From assembly GCA_016786615.1 (NCBI GenBank), contig JAEUVX010000011.1, positions 1 to 64,000 of the forward strand: a DNA stretch of 64,000 bases, read 5' to 3'. The notes under the pieces are model-generated. The model did no database searches. It was given only the letters and a program-made list of their open reading frames with translations, and was not told the origin of the DNA. Shown here in pieces: positions 48,116 through 57,809 of this stretch; positions within the stretch are counted from its first letter, which is position 1, and every line of letters begins with the position of its first letter. This stretch comes from Flavipsychrobacter sp. GTDB lineage: Bacteria > Bacteroidota > Bacteroidia > Chitinophagales > Chitinophagaceae. The position numbers and the translations under genes are program-made.

Positions 48116-48465
48116 TGCTACGTGCTATACTATTAGTCATTGCAGGTGTATTATCAATCATCTTATACAGGATGTTGAGCCGTGGTGGCAAAACCTATGC
48201 ATACGACCGTACGCAAATGTTATCTTTTCTGAGTGATGGCTCTGAAAATGTAATACATGAATCTACAAATGGCAGCATTATCATTACTAATAAAACAGTA
48301 TTAATAGATGGGCTGGAATACATATACAAACCCGGCGATGATGAGCCACTGCAAGCATTACTAGACTACGATGATAACGGGCTGCGAAGCGTGCGCGTAT
48401 TGCTGAATGAGGGTGAGAAGCAATACTTCATCAACAGAGCACCGACTGCCATGCGTATAGCATAA
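48115..48465 (+). CDS. Membrane-anchored small protein of unknown function
   Basis: 116 residues: one membrane span at about residues 2-21 (LRAILLVIAGVLSIILYRML), then a basic loop and a beta-rich soluble part (GSIIITNKTVLIDGLEYIYK). No family recognised. It overlaps the 55-residue ORF by one base and ends 25 bp before a terminator. Confidence 0.65.
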   Translation: MLRAILLVIAGVLSIILYRMLSRGGKTYAYDRTQMLSFLSDGSENVIHESTNGSIIITNKTVLIDGLEYIYKPGDDEPLQALLDYDDNGLRSVRVLLNEGEKQYFINRAPTAMRIA

Positions 48466-48490
48466 ATAACTACATAAGATATACTAATAG

Positions 48491-48516
48491 AAAAGCAGCC
48501 TTATGGCTGCTTTTCT
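48491..48516. terminator. Bidirectional terminator, near-copy of the one at 47856
   Basis: AAAAGCAGCC-TTAT-GGCTGCTTTT. It separates the 116-residue gene from the convergent YkgJ gene. The same 10-bp arms occur 635 bp upstream. Confidence 0.88.
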
Positions 48517-49028
48517 TATTCTATAAATTTCAGTTCCTTTTTCATCACTTCTACCGTATTGTAGATAATAGGACAACTACCGTAGTGCAATAATGTACCC
48601 AGAAACCGTTCTCTGAAACCTGGCTTGTGCAGATGTGGAAAATCTCTGCACTCTGTAAATCTTTCAGGATAGATGCTGCAACTGGTACCCGACAAAAAAT
48701 GACACGGCACACTATTAATAAAGCAATTACCCGCCAGGCTTTCTTCAATGTATTTTTCGCGCAGGGCTTCTTCTGTCATATTCATAAACACTGATAGCCT
48801 TTCTATTTCGGGTGGGGTAATGTTTACGATAAGTGTCTTGCAACAATTACCACAAGCAGTACAATCTACAACAGCATTCACATCCTGAAAAACACGATTG
48901 GCCATTTCATCGAGCACAGCACCATCATAATGGCGAAGCGAACGCAGAAAGTGGTCGTTTTCTTCTTCTTTTTCAGAAGCTATTGCTGCAATCGCTTGCA
49001 GATTGGTTTCGTATGCAGTATTTGACAA
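48516..49028 (-). CDS. YkgJ family cysteine-cluster protein
   Basis: 170 residues from a TTG at 49028 (MSNTAYETNLQAIAAIA); no closer ATG is in frame before the domain. Cysteines in VDCTACGNCCKTL and in CHFLSGTSCSIYPERFTEC followed by RDFP form the YkgJ/UPF0153 zinc- or Fe-S-binding site. Family function is poorly defined. Its box lies at 49046-49053, and the gene is downstream of the second TonB receptor by 30 bp on the same strand. Confidence 0.88.
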   Translation of the reverse strand: MSNTAYETNLQAIAAIASEKEEENDHFLRSLRHYDGAVLDEMANRVFQDVNAVVDCTACGNCCKTLIVNITPPEIERLSVFMNMTEEALREKYIEESLAGNCFINSVPCHFLSGTSCSIYPERFTECRDFPHLHKPGFRERFLGTLLHYGSCPIIYNTVEVMKKELKFIE

Positions 49029-49045
49029 AAGGACAGATTAAGCTG

Positions 49046-49053
49046 CAAAGGTA
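49046..49053 (-). promoter_or_regulatory. Promoter -7 box of the YkgJ gene
   Basis: TACCTTTG on the minus strand, 17 nt before the TTG start; supports that start. It overlaps the gap to the receptor gene stop. Confidence 0.55.
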
Positions 49054-49058
49054 TAGAA

Positions 49059-51455
49059 TTACATTCTGCCTGCCTCTTCGGTTTTATTATTATGCTGTTG
49101 TACGCCTTCCATCTTCCTGCCAAAATTGTAACTGAAACCCAGTTCTACTGACTGCGAGCCAAACCGAAGTGATGATGCAGTTTCTATACCATTCCACTTG
49201 GACGAACTTGTAATCCCATTCATTCGGAAAGGGTCTTCTATAGACAGCCTGATAGTTGCTGCTTCTTTCATTACTTTCTTAGCCACATTGAACCCCAGCC
49301 AATAGCTTGGGTCGTAGCGGTCTATTACATTCTGCAAATCGCCGGTACTGGCATAGAATGTAGTATCTGCAGTCCACCCTCTATTTAAATTGAACGTAGC
49401 CTGAAAATGGCCTGATGCTCCAATGGAAGTACCTAACAATCTATTGCCACGATAGCTGAGAAATTTATTATAGTACACATCTGCAGAAGTAGTTAGCAAC
49501 AACCATTTGGCACATTGCTTATTGTAATTGCACGAGCCATGCAGCACGTAGTCATCTGCATAATTGCCCCATGTAGCAAATACGGCTTTGTTATTAGCAT
49601 CGTAGCCAAGTATTGGTGTGATATAACCTGTAACCTTGCGCAAGCCTATTGATACAAATAACTCGTTACGATTATTATACCGCAACTCCAGATAGTTTCT
49701 ATATGCTGGCGATAAATCAGGATTGCCTTTTTGATAATAGTATTGAGAAAAGTACGTAATGAACGGACTCATCATAGTATATGCTGGGCGGTTAATCCGC
49801 CTGCCGCAGCTTGCTTCTACACTATTATTATCATCTATCTTATAGCTGACAAACGCTGTGGGGAATACGGAAGTGTTACTGCGCTGAAACGCTCCACCCT
49901 GTTGTGTTTCCTTACCATCGTTATTCATATTCTCTACACGTACACCTACCTGTGTATCCCATTTTTTGCCAAATGCTTTTGAAACATTTACATAAGCAGC
50001 ATTGATATTTTCTTTGTAGATAAAATGATTGGTACGTGTTGTATCGTTTATCCAATTGCCATTATTCAGTGTATGGAAATACGCTCCATTATCTACCACA
50101 ACATAGCTCGATTTCACACCTGCTTCTGCTTCCCAACCTTTCGCTACTTCGCCTGAATAATCTGCTTTAGCAGTTACCACATTGATGACTGATTGCGATT
50201 GATTATCTAAATCGAGATTGCCACCTGCGTGATTACCTTGTACATCATAATTTCTACCGACAGTATAATGCGTTTCGCGTTGGTCGCGGTAAATGTAGTC
50301 TGCATCCGCAGTTATCTCATGCCCTTTTGCAGGCTCATGTTTGATGTATACATTGCACAAGTAGTGATTGCGCTCAAACGTGTGATTGTTGACAGTTGTA
50401 TTATACACCACATTACCCATTGCGTCTGTCACTGCTGCATTTGCTTCGTCGCGCTGAACATTGGGATGGTAGATACCTTTTGCACTTGCACCTACTTTAG
50501 TCTTTTCTGTGACTGCACAGTCTGCACCCAGCTTTGCATTATAGTCGCCGAAAGTTTCTTTCATGAAGATGGATTGATCTGTTACAGAAATTAACTCCCC
50601 TGTTTCCTGATTGCTTGCTTTGCGGGTATCTTTTCTGTTCAGAAAACCTGTAGCAGCCATCTGGCCCAGGTTTGTATATAGCGTCAGTTTATTGTTTCTG
50701 TAAGTAAGGTTGCTGCTGTTATGTGTGTTGGGATATACACCCTGTCCGGCTTCCAGCGCTACATTACCGTTCAGTCCTTTCTTCTTGATGTTCTTTGTTT
50801 TGATATTAATGATGCCACCTGCACCCTCCGCATCGTATTTGCCGGATGGTTGTGTTATCAGTTCCAGTGCAGCCACATTATCGCCCGTCATGCTCTTCAG
50901 GTAGTCTTCAAGGTCTTTGCCTGCGAGGTAGGTTTGTTTATCATCTATCAATACAGTTACGCCCACACCTTGCAATGTTATGTTTCCGTTGTTGGCATTA
51001 ACGCCCGGAGATTTACGCAATAAATCCCATGCAGAATTGCCGAGTGTATTTACCTGATCCAGGTTCACAACTGTTTTACCCAAACCTGTTTCTATACGTG
51101 GGGATTTGCTACTCACTACCACATCCTGCAATGTTGTATTGGCTATTAGTTGCAGCTTCAACGTTTCATTTTTTTCTTTCACATCTACCTGTTGCATCAA
51201 CTTTGTAAAACCTGCTGCATTTACAGCTACTATATAGTTGCCTGTCTTTGCAACATGCAATACAAAAGCACCATTATCATCTGTCAGTTCAGATTGTACC
51301 CATGTAGAGTCTGTATTCAACAATGATACCGTAGCAGCAACTACAGGCTTGCCTTGTGCATCATTTACAGTACCATTCAGAGCGATTTGTTGTGCGTAGA
51401 TTTTTGTTGTGACAACAAGCAGCAGCACAATAAATACAGAGAGTGATTTTTGCAT
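49059..51455 (-). CDS. TonB-dependent outer-membrane receptor-like protein (second of two)
   Basis: 798 residues with a signal peptide (ends TKIYAQ). Carboxypeptidase-regulatory domain (GTVNDAQGKPVVAATVSLL), plug (NTLGNSAWDLLRKSPGVNAN ... GVTVLIDDKQTYLAGKDLED), then barrel ending ELGFSYNFGRKM plus a short polar tail. The same build and shared motifs (AYVNVSK, GRRINRPAYT against SRRITRPNYE) show it is a paralogue of the gene at 41562-44009. Ligand unknown. Upstream gap 51456-51599 has no exact TAnnTTTG box. Confidence 0.9.
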   Translation of the reverse strand: MQKSLSVFIVLLLVVTTKIYAQQIALNGTVNDAQGKPVVAATVSLLNTDSTWVQSELTDDNGAFVLHVAKTGNYIVAVNAAGFTKLMQQVDVKEKNETLKLQLIANTTLQDVVVSSKSPRIETGLGKTVVNLDQVNTLGNSAWDLLRKSPGVNANNGNITLQGVGVTVLIDDKQTYLAGKDLEDYLKSMTGDNVAALELITQPSGKYDAEGAGGIINIKTKNIKKKGLNGNVALEAGQGVYPNTHNSSNLTYRNNKLTLYTNLGQMAATGFLNRKDTRKASNQETGELISVTDQSIFMKETFGDYNAKLGADCAVTEKTKVGASAKGIYHPNVQRDEANAAVTDAMGNVVYNTTVNNHTFERNHYLCNVYIKHEPAKGHEITADADYIYRDQRETHYTVGRNYDVQGNHAGGNLDLDNQSQSVINVVTAKADYSGEVAKGWEAEAGVKSSYVVVDNGAYFHTLNNGNWINDTTRTNHFIYKENINAAYVNVSKAFGKKWDTQVGVRVENMNNDGKETQQGGAFQRSNTSVFPTAFVSYKIDDNNSVEASCGRRINRPAYTMMSPFITYFSQYYYQKGNPDLSPAYRNYLELRYNNRNELFVSIGLRKVTGYITPILGYDANNKAVFATWGNYADDYVLHGSCNYNKQCAKWLLLTTSADVYYNKFLSYRGNRLLGTSIGASGHFQATFNLNRGWTADTTFYASTGDLQNVIDRYDPSYWLGFNVAKKVMKEAATIRLSIEDPFRMNGITSSSKWNGIETASSLRFGSQSVELGFSYNFGRKMEGVQQHNNKTEEAGRM

Positions 51456-51548
51456 AGATAGATTTTGAGCGCGTGAGGACTAAAAATACTACCATACCCA
51501 AGCATAGCGCAACAGCACGTAGTAGGGTTTTGGTTAATATTAACATAA

Positions 51549-51575
51549 ATAAAAATAGCCGGCGAACCGGCTATT
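51549..51575 (-). terminator. smc terminator
   Basis: AATAGCCGG/CCGGCTATT around a 4-nt loop with a T run on the minus strand, 25 nt after the smc stop. Confidence 0.88.
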
Positions 51576-51599
51576 AATTATTGATTAAACTGTTGTGTT

Positions 51600-54500
51600 T
51601 TAGTTACTTAAACTACGGAAGTCTACCGGTACCAGTTTACTAACACCCGGCTCTTGCATCGTTACACCGTAGATAACGTCTACAGCTGCCATCGTCTGCT
51701 TGTTGTGCGTTACAATGATGAACTGAGAGTTGTCGCTGAACTTGCGTATCATCTGCGTAAACTTACCAACGTTCGCATCATCCAGCGGTGCATCCACCTC
51801 ATCGAGTATACAGAAAGGTGCAGGCTTTATCAGGTAGATTGCGAAGAGGAACGCTGTAGATGTAAGCGTTTTTTCACCACCCGAAAGCTGTGTAAGCGTG
51901 CTCGGCTTTTTACCTTTTGGCTGTGCATATATCTCAATGCCGCTATCAGCAATATTATCAGGATCTGTCAGGCGCAAATCACAATTATCTTCTGCAGTAA
52001 AGAGTGCTTTAAATACTTCTACGAAGTTTTCGCGCACTTTATCAAACGTCTCCCGGAACTTTGCATTTGCAGTCAGCTCTACTTCTTCAATAGTAGCCAT
52101 CAGCGAGTCTTTCGCATTCACCAGATCGGTCTTCTGCTCAACGATGAAGTCGTGGCGTGCTTTCATTTCCGTAAACGCCTCGATAGCAGTAGGGTTGATT
52201 TCACCCATATTCTCCAGGCGCTTCTTCATGCGTTCTGCTTCTGCAGTCAGTTCGTCTACCGTCAGTTCGTTTGCACGTGCCTGATCCAGTATCTCGTCCA
52301 GATTTACTTTAAACTCAACACTCAGGCGCTCTTTCATACCAGCCAGTTTCAGCTTCATATCATTCAACTGATCTTTGATGCTGTTGAGCAATGTTTCTGC
52401 GTGTTCTTTTTCGCGACGCTTCTGGTTCAGCTGACCTTCCTGTGCAGAAATGGCATTACGCATTTCGTAGTACAGGCGGTCTTTTTCATTCAGTACTTTT
52501 TCTTCTGTGTCTTTGCGTGTCAGCAATTCATACAGTTCGTTATCGCCGGAATGCAGTTGTGTTTCTGTTTCGCCCAGCTGGCCTGCAATCTGTTGCAATT
52601 GCTCGCTGTTGCTGGCTATCTGGCGCTTCAGATCGTTCAGTTGGTTGCTGCGGAAGCTTAGTTCCTGCTTCAAACCTTCCTGTTTGCTCTGCTCTTTGGT
52701 GTACTGAATGTTGTGATTATTATACTGTTGCGTAGCCATGTTGAATTCCATTTCTACTGCATGGAATTCAGACTCTGCGTTTTGTATGTTTTGTTGTAAC
52801 GATTGCAATTGATCGTTGATAGATTCCAATTCGCTGCGCGTATCTGCTATGCTTGCATGCGTATCTTCCAGTTGTTCCTGCAGGTCTTGCAAACGTTGCT
52901 CACCATTTTGGTTCAGGTGTTCAAAGTTTTCAATCCTGTTACTCAGGTTTACGGTATGGTTTTGCAGGCGGTTTATTTCCTGACGCGTTTGCTCAATAGC
53001 CCTGTCGTTCAACTCCTGATTGAAACCTGTTATCTGCGTTTGTGTATCGCTGATGTGTTGTTTCAGTTGCGTAGTAATAGTTGTCAGGTCTTCTATTTCT
53101 TTTGCAAGGCGCTCCAGATTTTTTGCACGCCCTATTTTATTACCCTCAAACAAACCAACAGAACCGCCACCCAGTGTGTATTTACCACGTACTACTTTAC
53201 CACTCTTCTCTACTATCACATTGCCATTAGTCATAGCAAGGTCTGTAATAGCAGCTTCGTTATCGGCAATGTACACATGGCCCAGCAGGTGCTGCGCCAG
53301 CGGCATATATTGTTCATCCACATTCACTACACTCAGTGCAGATGTTAAGCCCGCAGGTGCGTTGTGCTGTGCTGCCTGATACTGCTGAAACTGGTTGGTA
53401 ACAAAGAAATTAGCCTTACCTTTTTTATTGCTTTCCAACAAATGAACCGCTTTTGCAGCCTCACCTATATTCTCAACTATATAATAGTTCAGATAGTTGT
53501 CCAATACGTTTTCCAGTGCGGTACGGTATTCGTTCTGTACCACAAATACGTCTGACAATAGAGGCGCTTCGCTATTCCAGTCTTTGTTCTTTTTCAGGAA
53601 TTTGATGCTGTCCGGGTATCCTTCAAGGCTCTCTACAAGCGACTTCAACAGGTCGTGCTCGTTGCGGCGGCTATCCAGTTTACGATTTTCATCTACAGAC
53701 TGTGAACGCAGTGTTTCTAATTGTTCCTGGCTTTGCAGGATTTTAGATTTCACTTCTTCGTATCGTGCAACAAGTGACTGTAACTCGTCGTTCTTCTCTT
53801 GCAAATCACCTTCCGCATCTGTACGCTCGTTTGTCAGTTGTGTTATCTGGTTGGCACGTTGTGCTTTTTCTTCCTGTATCTGCTGAATACTGCGTTGCAG
53901 GTTCATTACAGAGGTATCTGCAATAGCTACTTTCTTCTCTGCATCAAATTGTGTGCGTTGTTTGCTCTGATATTCTGCACGCAGTTGCTCCATCACTTTT
54001 TTCTTCGCATCAAAAGCATCGCGCTTTTCATCTACTATGCCGCGCATACTTTCCAGTTCATCGCGCAGTTTTTCAATGATTTCGTTTTCGTCCTCTATCT
54101 GCTTTTCTGCAAATGCAATAGACTCTTCGAGGCTTTGCAATTGCATACCAGCACCTGACAGGAATTCGCTCAGGCTTTTTTCGCGTTCTTTCAGATGATC
54201 GAGGCGCTGTGCGGCAAGGCGCTTGTCGCTTTCCAACTGGCGTACGCGGTTTATCAGTTCGTTGAATTGTTTTTGCAAACCATTCAACTCCTGTTCTTTC
54301 TCAATCAGCTTTACTTTATCCTGCTCTACTACAGCTTCTTCTGTAGCTACTACAGCTTCCAGTTGTGTCTTACGGTCAGTCTCTGTATCGTGCTGCTCGT
54401 TGAGCGATTTATATTGATCATTGAAATGCTCCAGCGATGCTTTTGCGAGTTCAACACTTACTTCTTTATACTCCCCTTTTATCTGGAAATAGCGTTCTGC

Positions 54501-55169
54501 TTTCTTCGCCTGGCTTTCGAGTGTACGCAGGTTATTCCCAATCTCAAACAACAAGTCTTCGATACGCGCAAGATCCTGCTCTGTTGCATCCAGTTTCAGC
54601 TTCGCCTCTTTCTTACGTGTTTTGTAGATAGAGATGCCAGCAGCCTGCTCCAGCATACGGCGGCGAGAATTGTCTTTGTCTTTGATGATGTCATCGACCA
54701 TGCCAAGCTCTATGATAGCATAAGAGTCATTGCTGACACCTGTATCAAGGAACAGATTGTGAATGTCTTTCAAACGACATGTTACGTCGTTCAAACGATA
54801 CTCACTCTCACCATTTTTATAAAACTTACGTGTAATGGTAACAGTGGTAAATTCTGTAGGTAAGAGATTACGTGTATTTTCAAAAGTAAGCGATACCTCT
54901 GCCATGCCCGAACCTGTACGTGTACGAGAGCCGTTAAATATCAGGTCTTCGAGGTTATCAGAACGCAAGGCTTTAATCTTGTGCTCACCAATAACCCAGC
55001 GGATAGCATCCACGATGTTCGACTTACCACAACCATTTGGCCCTACGATACCTGTAATGGGGTGATCGAGCAGCACATGGGTCTTATCTGCAAAGGATTT
55101 GAATCCTTTTATGTCCAACGATTTTAAACGCAATTTTTCAGTTTTTGTGGGGATGACAAATTTAGACAT
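51600..55169 (-). CDS. smc: Chromosome segregation protein SMC
   Basis: 1189 residues. Walker A GPNGCGKSNIVDAIRWVIG, then a long coiled coil (about 170-505), a hinge (about 510-680, with NNYLNYYIVENI-like segment and TLGGGSVGLFEGNKIGRA at its end), a second coiled coil to about 1000, signature LSGGEKTLTSTAFLFAIYLI, and Walker B FCILDEVDAPLDDANVGKF. Condensin ATPase that organises DNA for segregation. The N-terminus carries an extra MSKFVIPTKTEK before the conserved LRLKSLDIKGFKSFADKT-like start. Kleisin partners ScpA/ScpB are not nearby. Confidence 0.96.
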   Translation of the reverse strand: MSKFVIPTKTEKLRLKSLDIKGFKSFADKTHVLLDHPITGIVGPNGCGKSNIVDAIRWVIGEHKIKALRSDNLEDLIFNGSRTRTGSGMAEVSLTFENTRNLLPTEFTTVTITRKFYKNGESEYRLNDVTCRLKDIHNLFLDTGVSNDSYAIIELGMVDDIIKDKDNSRRRMLEQAAGISIYKTRKKEAKLKLDATEQDLARIEDLLFEIGNNLRTLESQAKKAERYFQIKGEYKEVSVELAKASLEHFNDQYKSLNEQHDTETDRKTQLEAVVATEEAVVEQDKVKLIEKEQELNGLQKQFNELINRVRQLESDKRLAAQRLDHLKEREKSLSEFLSGAGMQLQSLEESIAFAEKQIEDENEIIEKLRDELESMRGIVDEKRDAFDAKKKVMEQLRAEYQSKQRTQFDAEKKVAIADTSVMNLQRSIQQIQEEKAQRANQITQLTNERTDAEGDLQEKNDELQSLVARYEEVKSKILQSQEQLETLRSQSVDENRKLDSRRNEHDLLKSLVESLEGYPDSIKFLKKNKDWNSEAPLLSDVFVVQNEYRTALENVLDNYLNYYIVENIGEAAKAVHLLESNKKGKANFFVTNQFQQYQAAQHNAPAGLTSALSVVNVDEQYMPLAQHLLGHVYIADNEAAITDLAMTNGNVIVEKSGKVVRGKYTLGGGSVGLFEGNKIGRAKNLERLAKEIEDLTTITTQLKQHISDTQTQITGFNQELNDRAIEQTRQEINRLQNHTVNLSNRIENFEHLNQNGEQRLQDLQEQLEDTHASIADTRSELESINDQLQSLQQNIQNAESEFHAVEMEFNMATQQYNNHNIQYTKEQSKQEGLKQELSFRSNQLNDLKRQIASNSEQLQQIAGQLGETETQLHSGDNELYELLTRKDTEEKVLNEKDRLYYEMRNAISAQEGQLNQKRREKEHAETLLNSIKDQLNDMKLKLAGMKERLSVEFKVNLDEILDQARANELTVDELTAEAERMKKRLENMGEINPTAIEAFTEMKARHDFIVEQKTDLVNAKDSLMATIEEVELTANAKFRETFDKVRENFVEVFKALFTAEDNCDLRLTDPDNIADSGIEIYAQPKGKKPSTLTQLSGGEKTLTSTAFLFAIYLIKPAPFCILDEVDAPLDDANVGKFTQMIRKFSDNSQFIIVTHNKQTMAAVDVIYGVTMQEPGVSKLVPVDFRSLSN

Positions 55170-55277
55170 TTCGCCCGTTTGTCAAGGGTATATTATAGGC
55201 TTCGTCAATATTTGTGGGTAAACTGGGGAATATACACAGGGCACACACATGTTAGTTAAAGAGCATGTGTGCGATAT

Positions 55278-56627
55278 TTACTTTTTGCGCAGGAAGACCT
55301 TTCCTTTAAATGAGTATATTTCATTATACTTTTTCTGAATATCTTGACCTGCAATCAATGACCTGCTGCACAAAATCATAGCCGAGCTATCGGCATATTT
55401 CAGAAATAAACTATCATCATCAACGGCTTCAAAGTGGGTGATAGTAATATCATTGTGGTGATATAACTTATTATACAAATATATGTTCGGGTTGAAATTG
55501 TCAGATACAGTAAGATACCCTCCATGCTTTTCAGCATAACTCAATACATCTTCCGTATTTCGGCCAATGTCGTCGCGAAGATTAATACCTAGATTGATGA
55601 TGCCAATGCCAAAAGCTATGAGCATATGCAGGCGCAACAACCAAGCTTTTTTAATACCATCAGCGGCAGACATTGCCAGATACAGCAGTATGATGAGGTA
55701 ACTTACCCCCCTGTACATCGGATATTTGGCATTGAACAAATAATGCAGGCCTATCATCACAAATACCGAAAAGACAAATATCAACACCTCATCCTGTACT
55801 TTTCTGCGATAAACCATCATCCCTACTGCCAGCATCAATGATCCAAGATATAAGAGCTTAACTACCTTGAATACAAACAACGGCAACCAATCTGCCAGAC
55901 ACATATACGATATCATACCAGAGAACATGCCGTTTTTAAACAACCAGTTTGTACCAATGATATGCGCATCGGCTGTGTTTATCACCTTGCCCATAGTATA
56001 TACGTATGCCAACACCGGCACTGCCAATGCAAAAGCAAGTATTATCCTCTTTTCTGCAATGATGGATTTGTATTGCCTCAACACAAATAAACCCAGCATG
56101 GCCATAAACGGTATACTGAAGCTGAATATAGCCAGCGATGCTATACTGCCCGATAGCATGAAATAATATACTTCACGCAGGCTTTTATTGGCTGCATAGC
56201 TCTTGTAATAATACAGTGATGCTGTGAAAGACGCGATAGCAACAGCATAACCTCTGCCTTGCGCAAAGTATATCATGTACGGCATGAGGAGTAGCAGCAC
56301 AGCTGCAAACCTGAATTGTGTACTGTCTTGTTTTGCAGGCATCAATTTGTTCAGGAATATCCAGTACACCCAAAATGCTGCAAGACTTATGAGTCTGTAA
56401 AAGAAAGGATGAATGGCACCAATATGCTGTAGCAGATAGAAGTAGAGCGAATTGAGTACGTGATTGTTGGCGATATTGAATTTGTAACTGACAATGTCGT
56501 AAACAGACAGGCCTTCTATTTTCTGATAGGTCCATGCCTCGTCATATTGCCACTCGGCAAAGACTGCGCTTATAAGCAGGAGAGCGAATACCAGTATTGC
56601 CGGTAAGTGTTTTTTATATTGTCTCAA
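55278..56627 (-). CDS. GT-C-like integral membrane protein (glycosyltransferase family 39-like)
   Basis: 449 residues from a TTG start, with about ten to twelve hydrophobic spans. Right after the first span comes an acidic motif in EWQYDEAWTYQKIEG and then a His/Asn-rich loop NNHVLNSLYFYLLQHIGAI, the layout of GT-C transferases that use lipid-linked sugars. Substrate unknown. Single gene divergent from the acyltransferase gene. Confidence 0.7.
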   Translation of the reverse strand: MRQYKKHLPAILVFALLLISAVFAEWQYDEAWTYQKIEGLSVYDIVSYKFNIANNHVLNSLYFYLLQHIGAIHPFFYRLISLAAFWVYWIFLNKLMPAKQDSTQFRFAAVLLLLMPYMIYFAQGRGYAVAIASFTASLYYYKSYAANKSLREVYYFMLSGSIASLAIFSFSIPFMAMLGLFVLRQYKSIIAEKRIILAFALAVPVLAYVYTMGKVINTADAHIIGTNWLFKNGMFSGMISYMCLADWLPLFVFKVVKLLYLGSLMLAVGMMVYRRKVQDEVLIFVFSVFVMIGLHYLFNAKYPMYRGVSYLIILLYLAMSAADGIKKAWLLRLHMLIAFGIGIINLGINLRDDIGRNTEDVLSYAEKHGGYLTVSDNFNPNIYLYNKLYHHNDITITHFEAVDDDSLFLKYADSSAMILCSRSLIAGQDIQKKYNEIYSFKGKVFLRKK

Positions 56628-56744
56628 TGGGGGTACTAATTACCTGAACATAAAGATGCAACAAGATTATGCCTGAAACATAATTAACTAATGGCATTTA
56701 CAACCGATTAACAAAAGATATATACATAAAACAGTCTTTATAAT

Positions 56745-56752
56745 TACTTTTG
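56745..56752 (+). promoter_or_regulatory. Promoter -7 box of the acyltransferase gene
   Basis: TACTTTTG, exact TAnnTTTG; its G is 7 nt before the A of the ATG at 56759, consistent with a leaderless mRNA. Confidence 0.6.
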
Positions 56753-56758
56753 ATGCGA

Positions 56759-57808
56759 ATGAGGAAACACATCCCCAGCCTTAACGGATTAAGGGCAATC
56801 AGCATACTACTCGTACTACTCCAGCACATAGATATTAAAAACCTGAACGGTTTTTTATCAGGCAAGTATCCATTGCTTGTTGACGGTAACCTGGGTGTGA
56901 ATGTATTTTTCGTTATCTCGGGTTTTCTGATAACCACGCTACTGCTGCAAGAAGAAGAACAGGCAGGCAATATCTCTCTAAAAGATTTCTACATCAAGCG
57001 GGCATTCAGGATATTTCCGGTGTACTATACCTTGTTGTTTGTATATCAGACACTGCAACTACTGAATATACTTGACTTCACGGCAGGTTCCTGGCTTACC
57101 TCGCTTACATATACCAAGTACCTCAACTGGCATTCTGATTGGGAAACAGCACACCTCTGGTCATTATCTGTAGAGGAGCAGTTTTACTTTATATGGCCGT
57201 TTGTATTCAGGTATGCAAAAAAACACAGAGCTAAATATGCTTTTGCTATTATTATACTTGTACCACTATTGCGCATAACGCATCAGGTAACACAGTATCA
57301 ATGGATGGACTTTTACACCATCTTCCAGCGGGTTGATGCCATCATGTGGGGTTGTGTTTTTGCATTGTATCACGACAAGATAATGCCTGTGGTACAGAAC
57401 ATCCAGTCAAAGCACAAGTGGGCGATAGTTGTGCCTTTTTTTGTGCTGTTTTCACTGCCGTTGTTCGACGTTATCAACCAGAGGATGGACCTGCACATGG
57501 GCCTTTTCATAGTACCGCTGGGCCGTACAACAGGTACTATAGCCGGTATTGCAATTGGGTTTATCATGCTTATTTCTATCTACTACCGCAATGTTTGGTT
57601 CAGCCTTCTGAACACACGTTTCATGGAATACATTGGTAAGCTGTCTTACAGCCTGTACATCTGGCAACAATTATTCTTTTCGAACAAAATAGGCCCGATT
57701 GGTAAGCTGCCATTGAATATCCTGCTGATTTTTGTAACAGCTAATATTTCTTACTATCTGATTGAAAAGCCTTTTCTGAAACTAAGGTCGAAAGTGCTGC
57801 CGAGATAA
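56759..57808 (+). CDS. Acyltransferase 3 family membrane protein
   Basis: 349 residues from the ATG at 56759 (MRKHIPSLNGLRAISILLV). Ten-span OafA/YrhL-like protein with the N-terminal LNGLRAISILLVLLQH (conserved Arg and His), the GVNVFFVISGFLITTLL motif, LSVEEQFYFIWP and TRFMEYIGKLSYSLYIWQ. It acetylates or otherwise acylates surface sugars using acyl-CoA; the target is unknown. It ends one base before the convergent lipoprotein gene. Confidence 0.9.
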   Translation: MRKHIPSLNGLRAISILLVLLQHIDIKNLNGFLSGKYPLLVDGNLGVNVFFVISGFLITTLLLQEEEQAGNISLKDFYIKRAFRIFPVYYTLLFVYQTLQLLNILDFTAGSWLTSLTYTKYLNWHSDWETAHLWSLSVEEQFYFIWPFVFRYAKKHRAKYAFAIIILVPLLRITHQVTQYQWMDFYTIFQRVDAIMWGCVFALYHDKIMPVVQNIQSKHKWAIVVPFFVLFSLPLFDVINQRMDLHMGLFIVPLGRTTGTIAGIAIGFIMLISIYYRNVWFSLLNTRFMEYIGKLSYSLYIWQQLFFSNKIGPIGKLPLNILLIFVTANISYYLIEKPFLKLRSKVLPR

Positions 57809-57809
57809 A

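Noticed and set aside
47856-48516. Insertion-sequence inverted repeats
   Set aside because: The two matching hairpins at 47856 and 48491 each form a complete terminator by themselves with a T run; there is no transposase and no target duplication seen.
51654-52661. Long open frame antisense to smc (about 335 codons)
   Set aside because: Cys/Phe-rich, low-complexity translation opposite the SMC coiled coil; no domain and no promoter.
56701-56758. Longer start for the acyltransferase (TTG at 56750)
   Set aside because: The TTG lies within the promoter box TACTTTTG; the ATG at 56759 is the first start compatible with it.
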